A stretch of 64,000 nt of DNA from Aptenodytes patagonicus (Eukaryota; Chordata; Aves; Sphenisciformes; Spheniscidae). Location: contig NC_134951.1 of assembly GCF_965638725.1 (NCBI RefSeq), positions 124,001 through 188,000 on the forward strand, given 5' to 3'. Below the pieces are notes generated by a model. The model was not told the origin of the DNA. It did no database searches and saw nothing but the letters and a program-made list of their open reading frames with translations. Both the position numbers and the translations under genes were made by a program. This document shows positions 12,701-22,500 of this stretch, one piece after another. Every line of letters begins with the position of its first letter. The first letter of the stretch is position 1.

Positions 12701-15085
12701 AGAGCCCCTTCCCCACCCTAATGGAGGTACTGTGTCAGGCTATGGATGGGGAGGGAGCAGTACTTTCATCTGGCTGTTCCCTCAGCACCTGACACTTCTC
12801 CGTTTGTTACTTGACAAAGACAGTGATTTATAACCCTGATGCGCATGCTCCAACGGGACCTTGCATTAGGTTTTTCCCTCGTGTCTCATCTGCCTCTTCT
12901 ATCGATGGTGGGAACTCTACTCACTGTGTTGCCTAACTGCCCCTCTGCTTCCACATCTTGGTTTCCAGCGGATGTCAGGAGCAGAAACTTCCTGTTTGGA
13001 CTTCAAGGCCCCAGATCTGTTCCTCCAGATTTTCCAGCTTCCTGATTACTCCTTGCCAAAAAGATCCCTCCTCTTGGATCCCTGCTCCAAACTGACCCTG
13101 CTCATATAGGGCTGCAAAGGCAGGTGCAAAGACCTGTTCCTGCTGTTTGTGAAGTTCACCTGTACAGGGCTGATGCACCTCAGTTTGTCTTTTTGCATTC
13201 ACCATACTCTTGGCATCCTGGGGGATGGGGGATCCTTGGAAGGCTGGGGGATGAAGGGATGGAGAGCAGCCCTGCCGAGGACTTGGGGGTACTGGTGGAT
13301 GAAAAGCTGGACGTGAGCGAGCAATGTGTGCTTGCAGCCCAGAAGGCCAATCATATCCTGGGCTGCATCAAAAGAAGCATGGCCAGCAGGTCAAGGGAGG
13401 GGATTCTGCCCCTCTACTCTGCTCTGGTGAGACCTCACCTGGAGTACTGTGCCCAGCTCTGGAGCCTCAGCATAAGAAAGACACGGACCCCTTGGAGCGG
13501 GTCCAGAAGAGGGCCACGAAACAATCAGGGGGATGGAACACCTCTCCTATGAAGAAAGGCTGAGGGAGTTGGCATTGTTCAGCCTAGAGAAGAGGCGGCT
13601 TCGGGGAGACCTTATTGCAGCCTATCAGTACTTGAAGGGGGCTTATAAAAAAGATGGCGGCAGACTTTTTAGCAGGGCCTGCTGCGACAGGACAAGGGGG
13701 CATGGCTTTAAACTGAAGGGGGGTAGATTTAGACTAGATATAAGGAAGACATTTTTTACGCTGAGGGTGGTGAAACACTGGCACAGGTTGCCCAGAGAGG
13801 TGGTGGATGCCCCATCCCTGGAAACATTCAAGGTCAGGTTGGACAGGGCTCTGAGCAACCTGTTTAGTTGCAGATGTCCCTGCCCATGGCAGGGGAGTTG
13901 GACTAGATGACCTTTAGAGGTCCCTTCCAACCCAAACTATTCTATGATTCTATGATTCTATGATCCTATGATCCTTGCAGGTGACAACACTGCAAGTTTA
14001 TTCTTGCAGTCCTTAATTACAAAGCTGAGAACAAGGTATAGGAAAGAAAAAGCTCTGCATTCGCTTCCCCTCCTGGCTTCAGGGCCAAGCTGCTGTAATG
14101 TAGCAGGCAACAGTGCAGCTCTTGATCTGAGCCCTGTTACAAAGTGTGATCATGGGGACACTCGCCTCCTGTACCCTGCTTCAGTGTGAAAAGGCTGAGC
14201 TACAAAACACATGTGCAGCAACCAGGACCCCTTCCCTTCCCAGCACCTTCTCTGACTTCACAGATCTGCTGTGCTCTTCAATGAGCACATTCCTTTTAGT
14301 GTTTACACTAAAGTGCCTGCTCATGCTTGCAACAGTTTTTGAGAAAATCCACCTCACCACCTGCAGCCTTTACTTCTCTTGGCACACACCAGAGCTGTCA
14401 TGAGGGGTATGGCAGTGACGTGTACCTGGCACTCAGCAGGCCTCAACTGTTCCTCCACGCCAGTCATCCTATGCTTTGTGGATTCTCTGCCCCATGGCAG
14501 ACATCCTCCTACCCCCTCACTTACCTTTTCTACTCTGACCCTGCACCTACCTCCTGTCCAAGGGCATCAGGTGTAGTGTGGCTACCACTAGGGACCAGAT
14601 AGAAGTCACCAGACGTCTGCAAGCCTTGGAGGCTGAAGAGTGTGGGGCGGGGGGGGGCTGGTTCACCCAGGAGTACTGGGGCACAGCAGTGGGCAGAAAG
14701 GCTTCCTGGGGAGGCAAGTGTGTGGTTGAAGGGACTCACCTGGAGGGAGGCACCAGGCGATGCAGCTGAGCTATCTGAACCTTCTGCCAGGAGAGCACAT
14801 CAGTGCAAAAGGCTGGGGTTTCAGGGTTAGCTCCCTTTGTTTCCTGAGGGAGACGCTGAAGCCGGGTCTCTGCTGCAGCTCACCCACACCTCAGCTCAGG
14901 GCAGAGGGCTCAGCTGCAGCTGGCAGCCCTTTTGCAGAGGAGGTCTGCTGGTCTTAGTGCCTGCCATGGGAGGCTGGGGGCTCTGCCGTGGGGTCTGCTT
15001 CCCAGGGGCTTAGCAAAGCAGGGCCTTAAAGCAGATTTTTCTCTCATAGAAGAAGTCTCCCTCGGTCAATATAATCGAGGTGTAA
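3429..15085 (+). CDS. FNDC4: FNDC4, fibronectin type III domain-containing protein 4
   Basis: Six coding exons: 3429-3501, 8977-9092, 9617-9821, 10711-10800, 12091-12224 and 15050-15085. They total 654 nt (217 residues plus stop); all junctions are GT-AG and phases agree. Residues 1-24 form a signal peptide. About 27-118 form one fibronectin III domain. N-glycosylation sequons are at N32, N77 and N127. A transmembrane helix lies at about 149-168, followed by a tail starting [10 protein letters not shown] and ending [13 protein letters not shown]4 is the close paralogue of FNDC5 (irisin precursor); its ectodomain can be shed and has been linked to anti-inflammatory signalling. [16 protein letters not shown] and GDITMEGLD favour FNDC4 over FNDC5, although the last residues are FNDC5-like. 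The short signal exon matches the end of the mammalian leader. Intron 5 carries a sense CR1 copy. The gene converges with the LDLRAP1-like gene. Confidence 0.95.
3502..8976 (+). other. FNDC4 intron 1, no recognised content
   Basis: This 5.5-kb intron separates the signal-peptide exon from the fibronectin III exons. After the CpG island fades at about 3.8 kb I see no exon, RNA gene or recognisable transposon. Open frames here are short and have no family features. Confidence 0.7.
9822..12090 (+). other. FNDC4 introns 3 and 4, no recognised content
   Basis: Apart from the 90-bp exon at 10711-10800, which encodes the juxtamembrane and first transmembrane half, nothing recognisable lies in these introns. 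Confidence 0.65.
13245..13975 (+). mobile_element. CR1 LINE 3' fragment in FNDC4 intron 5
   Basis: Conceptual pieces match CR1 reverse-transcriptase ends ([52 protein letters not shown]) but are split over two frames near 13.52 kb, so the copy is broken. The tail carries several ATTCTATG repeats ending at about 13975. It belongs to the same subfamily as the minus-strand copy at 44.4 kb, not to the array subfamily. It is sense to FNDC4. Confidence 0.92.
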
Positions 15086-16150
15086 GTGCAGCACCAGCTC
15101 TGCGTCTGAGGTCCTGGGCGTCCTGCCAGAGCCAAAGCAGGCCTTGGAAGAAGAGGCAGCACCAGGCACCCAGCCTGGAACTCTGCATGCGAAGATCAGT
15201 GTATCAGAACTTACGCTTTCCCGAGGGCGCCTGTCCAGGGATGTGCATGGAGCCGGCTCCCAGCCGTGCATGCAGTGCGCGGCCTTGCCCATCCCGCATG
15301 CCTGGCCCTGCTCCCCTGCCACTGCAGAGCGCAGAGCTGAGAAAGTGTGGGGGGCCACACCACCAGCCCAGGGGAGCAAGCCTAGGGGAGCAGAGGGGCT
15401 GGTGTGCTGGCTTGAGGGGAGGCAACATCCCTGCACACTGGCTTGGCCAAAGGCCTGGGTGCAACCATGTGGCACCGGACCTGCCTGTCCGGCAGGCAGC
15501 CTGGAGCAGACCTTGCTCTCAGCCGCTGTGTCTGGGCTCGGAGGGCTACTTGCGGAGGGCAGTGGCTGCTCCCCTTTTGGCCCTGAGACTGAGGGGATGG
15601 GGCAGTGCAGGCATTCGCCCCAGCACCACCAGGGAAGTTGTGGCTGGGTGGCAGGAGGGTTTGTCTGTGGGGCTGGGCCCAGTGAGCACAGCTGAAGAGT
15701 GGATCCCTGCTGGAGAACGGGGCTCCACTACACCCCATCATTGCTGTGCAGGGGCTTCAAGGCCTCTCCCTGCTGCAGGGGACGAAGACACAAATGAGCA
15801 CGAGGAGCTAGTGCTGCCACAGTGCCTGGCCGGCCTGCAGAGCGTGCAGCCAGGGCAGGGAGTGCTGGCAGAAGCCATTCTGTGGAGTGGTGTGAGCAGG
15901 CAGTGCCAGGGCATGGCTGTGGCTTTGCCATTTCCCTAGCAGGGCTCAGTCCTGACACATTCAAGCTGTTTGTGGGGGAGCTGCTGAGCACTCTGTGAGC
16001 AATGCGATGCTTGTACTGGAGATAATGTGGTGAGGCCCAGCAAGGTCTCAGCAGGCTTGGCAGGATGTGCGCTGCAGAGCTCATCACCGCTCTGGGGACA
16101 ACCCTAGCTTCAACAGCGTCACATCCCACTCCCGGCTCCTTCTGTCTTGC

Positions 16151-16175
16151 GGGGGAGGGGGAGGGGGGGGGGGGG
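16151..16175 (+). repeat. Poly-G tract
   Basis: A 25-bp run of G interrupted by two A bases in the probable FNDC4 3' UTR. It could form a G-quadruplex in RNA. It is a likely site of length variation or sequencing error. Confidence 0.8.
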
Positions 16176-16772
16176 TATGGTCACTGCTGATGCTTCTGCT
16201 GCTGGAGCTGGTCACATGGCCTGCACCAGATTGGCTGATGTGACACAGACCTGTTGGAAAGGGCTGGCCCTGAATGCCCAGAGCTGGTGGACTGCTGGCT
16301 TGCTGGTTGTCTGCCTGCTCGTGCGAGGACAACATGAGCCATCAACCACTCTGGGGCTGGTGAAGAGGTGATGTCTGGACTGTGCTTGTTTGCTCCCCAG
16401 AGCCTGCAGGCAGAAGTCTCTCACTGAGTATCTGCACTGCTCTGTGTCCGAGGCTGAGGCTGGGCCCAGGCATGCCCTCTTGCTGGCAGTAGGAGGGAAC
16501 AGGGTGATGTGAGGAGGCTCTCTGTTGCAGAGATGGCAGCTGGTGCCCTGGCTGCTGTTCTCCCTCTGTGCTCTGCTCTGTGGCCTGTCACTGAGCTAGT
16601 GTGCTGGCTCTGCAGCCCTGGACTCAAGCATCACAGGATCCAGCGTCTTCCAGGAACAAACCTGCCAGTAAAGCACTTTCAGGACTCTTCCTTCCAGGTG
16701 CTGCTCAGCTCCTGCTGCAGGACTAGGTGGGGAAGGGACAGGATAAGCAACTCCCTGTGGCAGAGTCTTTTC

Positions 16773-16778
16773 AATAAA
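16773..16778 (+). terminator. Poly(A) signal AATAAA of FNDC4
   Basis: A canonical hexamer about 1.7 kb after the FNDC4 stop codon, on the same strand. GT-rich sequence follows at 16825-16849, which could act as the downstream element or lie just past it. Confidence 0.65.
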
Positions 16779-16824
16779 AGCATCCTGGCTCAAAGGCAGC
16801 ATTGTCCCTGCAGAGTTGCAGGTC

Positions 16825-16849
16825 TGTGTGTGTGTGTGTGTGTGTGTGT
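16825..16849 (+). repeat. (TG)n microsatellite
   Basis: About twelve TG units just after the likely FNDC4 polyadenylation site. Confidence 0.9.
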
Positions 16850-19420
16850 TCTTGAACATGTGTATGGCCCTTAGAAGGAGACCTGTTTTTGCATGCTGTG
16901 CAAGAGCTGCAGGTCATCTTGCACACCTCTCTGGCCCTCGAGGGAGTGCCAGTGCCACGTGCTGGGCCATGCCATACTGCTGGACAAGCTGCAGTTACAG
17001 ACTGTCCCGCTGAGGATGGCATCACAGCTGCTTTCTCTGCACAAACAAAACAGGCTGCAGAAAGTAGAGACACCCTGGCAGCAGGGCCAGGAAGGAGGAT
17101 GAGGCCAGATTCCAGCAGGCTGCTGGCTGGAGGGGGCTGTGCAGCTCCCTGGTCAGGTGAGGAGAGGGGTACCTGAGGAGCAAAAGCACCATGGTGGCGG
17201 GGTGCAAGTGCTGCTGTGCTGTAACTTGGGCTGCAGGGAGCATGGCCATAGCTCCAGAGAGACAAACCATCTTGTTTTGCCAGCTAACTTTCATGTTTTA
17301 GGGAGGTACATTAAAAAAATTAGGGCTATCAGGGAAATACAAGAGTGTTTAAAAAGCTCTGGTGCCCTGGAAAATGTTCAGAGGTGCTATCCTGAAGGGT
17401 CAGAGCAGACACATGCCTACTATCATGAGTTCTTTAACCAGACCAGAGACACACACAAAGAAACAAAGGAGCACGACTCTGCAGCAGAGTTGGGGAGCTG
17501 GGGGAGGCACCAAAAAACTGTATGTCAAAATGCAGTGGTTGTGGCCAAATAAAAAAGGAGCACAGAAGTCTGTCACATTAAATGTCAAATCAGGGTGCAG
17601 TGTTGAGGCAAAAAAGACAGCCCCTCCCTCCCCCCCCAAAAAAAAAACCCTCAAGCCACCATTCCTTTTTCAGACCATGGCAGTGCATGAAGGCAGGGAG
17701 CTGCAGAGGTGAGTGCTGCACAGGAAAGGCAGCAGCAGTGTTGGACAAAGGTATTTTCTGAGGCATGTACAAGCACACACCCCATGAATGAGTCTGACAG
17801 CACTAGCACAGGATAGTGCAAATACCTGACACAGTGCCAGGGCAGAGTGGGACATGCACACATACACATGCATCCCTGCACCCGCCCTGCAGCACCAGTA
17901 CCACAGTGACAAAAGGAAAGGGCTGTGTGGCTCATGCAGGGCAATTCTGGCACACCAATTTAAGCGATGTTGGACAGTGTTCACACATGTGTGGGTGATG
18001 GTGAACCCATTGCTAGCTTGTACATCGCTAAAACAGAACAGACTTGGCAAAGGCTCTCACACACACAAGGCTGAGATGGGGGGCGGGGCGGGGAAGCAGT
18101 TCACTCCCTGCAACAACAGCTGGTTAAAGCCGGGAATAACGGCAGAACTGGCACCCATGAAGTCCTGCAAGAAGCTATACAGGGCTGCAGCATTCGGCAT
18201 AGTCACAGCAAAGAGCACACTGCAGCAACCACGAGTCCCAGGGAGAGAGGCTGTTAAACTGCTTGGAGCACTTCTGTGTGGACATGTGACAGCTATCAGA
18301 CAGCAGGGTAGAGCCCACTGCCCTCCCCAGTGGCAGGAGATGGTGAACAATTATTCACAGGACAAGAGCAAAGGATGAGTGAAGCAATCAGCATGTGCCA
18401 GCATTAGCAGTAGCGTTGTCCACCCCTCAGCACTACCTGCAGCACGCAGCTGCAGGACAGCATGGATGCCAAGCATCCTGTTTCAGTGCAGGGCAGGAAG
18501 CCACATCAAGGGCTGTTAAACCCACACCACCAACAAGTCAGCCATCCCTCGATGCTGGAAGCTGAGGACTTGACAATGACCTGCTCACACTAACAACCCC
18601 AATAATGTCTGCAGGTTGCTCTGTGCCCTCAGCTGTGGGAGGAAAGGCACGAGACCAGGACTGAACATGCAAAACCGCAAGTGAGAAAACCAGTGCGCAG
18701 CTCTTGACTGACCTGCAGGGACCCAAGCATCCCCAGAGTGCAAAGCCTTCCCCACAGCAGCTGCCTATGGCACTCGCTGGGAGACCAGCTCTGCTGCCCC
18801 AGGCTGCACACAGTGAGTACTGCTCAGCTGGGGCTGTCAGTGTCACCAGCCTTATAAAGGGAGATGTGCTGCGATGTGACAGGAACTCAGCAGCAAGGTC
18901 CTCAGCCAGAAAGCAGCTGCAAACTGTTACTTGCTGGAGAAACCAGACATCCTGCTGGCTGCAGCCTCCCCTGCTCTGTCTGGGGAAGGAAACCAGGTGC
19001 ATGGCTTGCCCATGTCTCCAGACCACAGCCAGGTGTGCAGCAGGGCAAAGGCACCCCAGAGCAGAGCAGGCACACAGGGGGCTTGTGTCCTCCCTGGCCT
19101 CAGCATGGTTAGCTGTCAGCTCCCATCAGTGCAGATGACATTCACAGGTGCTCAAGACACACCAGTCCAGCACAGCCTAGACCAGCTGCCGCCCAGATAA
19201 CAAGGGCCACCCTGGGCCCCAGCAGCCCCAGCACAGGGGGAACGGCTCCCTCAGGGCCAGAAGCCAAGGAAGACAGGGGAGCTCCAGGGCAGCTGCAGGC
19301 TCCAAGAGCTCAGGGCACAGCCCACGCCCGCACTGCAGGCAGCACAGCAGAGACACAGTACCTTGCATACTTGTGCATGGCACCCCATCGAGAACTCAAA
19401 CCCAAATAACAACAGTAAAA
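16850..19420. other. Intergenic stretch between two convergent genes
   Basis: No exon, RNA gene or recognised transposon is seen. An A-rich part lies at about 17290-17650, with a C-run/A-run junction at about 17629-17647. The stretch separates the 3' ends of FNDC4 (+) and the LDLRAP1-like gene (-). Confidence 0.6.
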
Positions 19421-19429
19421 AACCCTCAG

Positions 19430-19435
19430 TTTATT
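19430..19435 (-). terminator. Poly(A) signal AATAAA of the LDLRAP1-like gene
   Basis: TTTATT on the plus strand reads AATAAA on the minus strand, about 90 bp after the stop codon of the reconstructed minus-strand gene. This implies a very short 3' UTR. Confidence 0.7.
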
Positions 19436-19523
19436 TCCCTATAAAGGCAGAGCTTTCCTTTAAAAAACAGGTCATTTCACTCGTGAGAGTGTGTGGGGCT
19501 GAAATGCAGGGGCAAGGCCTCAC

Positions 19524-22500
19524 TCACTCCTCCAGGCCAAGAGCTATTGGTCCCTGAGGGTCATGCATGCCAAGCAAGTCCTCCACCATCTCCAGGGGGC
19601 TGCTCAGCCTCAGCTGGTCCCCAGCTGCCACCACAAGGAGCAAGGCGGGAGAAACAAGTGAGGCAGGTCAGACACAGTGCAGTCCCAGGCACACTGGCTG
19701 CATCGTGCAGGCTAAAAGCACATGGGGTGGCTCTGCATGCACTGGGAGTGGGCAGAGCGAGGAGCACCGGTCCACCAGCCCGAGCTGGGAGCAGGGAGCT
19801 GCTGCAGTTTGAGGCAGTTCATGCAGGCGGAGAGCAGGACAAGAAGCAAGTGTCACAGTCTGTGCACTGCATGGCAGTGGTGCCAGCAGACCCCGTGCCT
19901 GGTGGGCAGTGCCAGGGGCAGGCACTGTATGGCCCAGGTGCAGGCACAGGGTGAATCCTGAGTGGCTGGTCCATTGCTGCAGAGATTTGGCTTAGCCCAG
20001 GGGAGTCTTGGGGCCAGCAGTCCTTGGGCCAGCTGTGGGGACGTCTCCAACTCCTCCCAGTCCCTTCCAGCTGTCTGGGGGTTGCCCCAAGCGGTAGCAC
20101 AGTAGCTGTGCAGTAGGAGAGCTCACTCTGGGCACAAGAGTTGCTGACTCTGAAAAGCAGGAGGGAGGAAGACTCAGTCCATGAGGCATGTAGTTGGGAA
20201 CCCAGCACAGCCTGGGAGGGGAAGCAGACCTTCCCAGGTGAGCCATCAGCCCCCTCTCCCTGCAGAGGTCATGCTGGGGGATGTGGCAAAGCAACACTGA
20301 AGGAAAGAACTTACCTGCTGGGCTGTGGGCTCCTCTCCCCAGCTCCTCCATGCTGCTTTGGAAGAGAACAGAGCACTCATCATACCCCAAGCAAGGCCTG
20401 CTGAGAGACGCAGCATGCTCATTGACCCTGACAATGCAGGCATGGCACAGCAGTACCAAGCACTCACAGTGCAGAAGCCCCTAGCCCACTTGCTACCAAA
20501 TCCTTTCCCCAGGCCAGCCTGTCCTGAGACTGCAAAGCCACATCTCGTTCCCATCAGGAGCCCCCATGTACAAAGGGCTGCCACTTCACAGGGCCACATG
20601 CATAGCTCCAGTCTGTGCACACACTGGTTCCTGGCTGACAGCAGCTCAGACCAGGCTCAGCCCTGTGGCGCTGACAGACCCCAGCCAGGTGCCAGCTGCC
20701 AGGCACATGGAGAATAGCCACAATGGAATAGGCCTCTCACACCCACTACCACAGACACTTCTGCAAAGACCTACGGCTTAATCCTCCACTGCTGGACTGG
20801 TACCATCAGTTCCTCCCAAGCACAAGACAGACACCAGCAAGCTCAGCCCCAGACCCTAGTCCACACAGAAGTCAGCATGACCAGGCCTCCATCCTGGCCC
20901 AAGCCCCAGGGAAATCAGTGGGAGGAGAGGGACAACTCTGAATCCCACCTGAGAAGCCCCTCACTACAAGAAAGACATTGAGGTGCTGGAGTGTGTCCAA
21001 AGAAGGGCAACGAAGCTGGTGAAGGGTCTGGAGAACAAGTCTTACATGAGGAGTGGCTGAGGGAACTGGGGTTGTTTAGCCTGGAGAAGAAGAGGCTCAG
21101 GGGAAACCTTATCGCGCTCTAAAAATACCTGAAAGGAGGTTGCAGCAAGGTGGGTGTCGGTCTCTTCTCCCAAGTAACAAGCGATAGGACGAGAGGAAAT
21201 GGCCTCAAGTTGTGCCAGGGGAGGTTTAGATTGGATATTGGGAAAAACCTCTTCACCGAAAGGGTTGTCAAGCATTGGACCAGGCTGCCCAGGGAAGTGG
21301 TGGAGTCACCATCCCTGGAGGTATTTAGAAGATGTGTAGATGTGGTGCTTAGGGACATGGTTTAGCGGTGGACTTGGTAGTGTTAGGTTAACGATTGGAC
21401 TCAATGATCTTAAAGGTCCTTTCCAACCTAAATGATCCTATGATTCTATGATTCTAAGCATGTCTGGATAGGCTGGCCTCGGCAAAGAGTGGGAGAAACA
21501 GAACAAGTAACATCTCTGGGTACATCCTGAGGGTCAGCATCTGTCTCCTATAGCTCCACTGCAAAAGCTGAACTGCAAGCTCTGCCCCTCCACAGCTCAG
21601 CTCCCTGTTCACTCGACCTCTCAGCTTACAGAGGCAGAGAAAGCAGCAGGAAGCTCCCCCTTGCTCCCATGCAGATCTCCCATGCAGATCTCCTCCATGC
21701 TCCCACCATGCCCGTGGGCCCAGCAGCTCCCCTTGCATGGGGCACAGAGAAGGAAACAAGACAGGGTTCACCAGAGAGATCCCTGAACACAAGCAGCAGC
21801 TCACCACCTACCCAGATAAGGTTTCACCGACATTATCATCTTCCTCCTCCTCTTCCTCCTCCTGGCAAACAAACAAACAAACAAACAAACAAACAAACCA
21901 AAACAAAAAACCACCATGACACCTCGCTGCCTGGACAGGTCTCTGCCAGGAGCAAGGCTGGGCTGCCCAGAGCCTGTTCTGGAGCAGCAAGGCAGTCCCC
22001 AGCCCCTTCACAAGAGACAGTCACCCACCAGGCATGACACAGACAAAGGGTGCCTACAAGCAGTAGAGGGAAAAATGGCACCTGCAGTGCTGGGCTGCTG
22101 AAATCCTCAGGGCTCAGGCACACAGGCACACAAGGGGAGAGACAGACCACAGCTCTTCTCACATCCCCTCCAGCCAGCAGAGCACCACACAGGCTGTGAG
22201 CAGGGAACAAGCCACCAAGCTGAGACAGCTGCTGCACACAGCACACCTTTGCCCAGAGACAGGAGTGGGGTGAGCACACCTTGCAGCTGGAGGGCCAGGC
22301 AGAGGACCACCCGGGAGCAGGCTGTAAGCAAGGATAACCCCAAGCACTGCCAGGCTGGGCCAGCGCTGGAAGCATGAGGCCAAGGACCAAGTGTCCAGGC
22401 TTCTGGGCAGGGACACAGTGAGACCGGCAATGCTCTGATTGGCTCTGGACATGCAGCAGGTGTAGTGCAGATGGGCAGGGCTGAGCCTTAGCCCAGGCTG

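Larger units (their letters stand above)
15086..16800 (+). other. Probable 3' UTR of FNDC4
   Basis: The stretch between the FNDC4 stop codon and the first good AATAAA signal. It holds a long G-run at 16151-16175 and no recognisable coding exon. The 335-residue open frame that crosses it is a GC-driven shadow. Confidence 0.6.

Noticed and set aside
14932..15939. A 335-codon plus-strand open frame over the FNDC4 end
   Set aside because: It crosses the real last exon of FNDC4 and its 3' UTR in another frame and has a composition-driven, low-complexity product with no family features.
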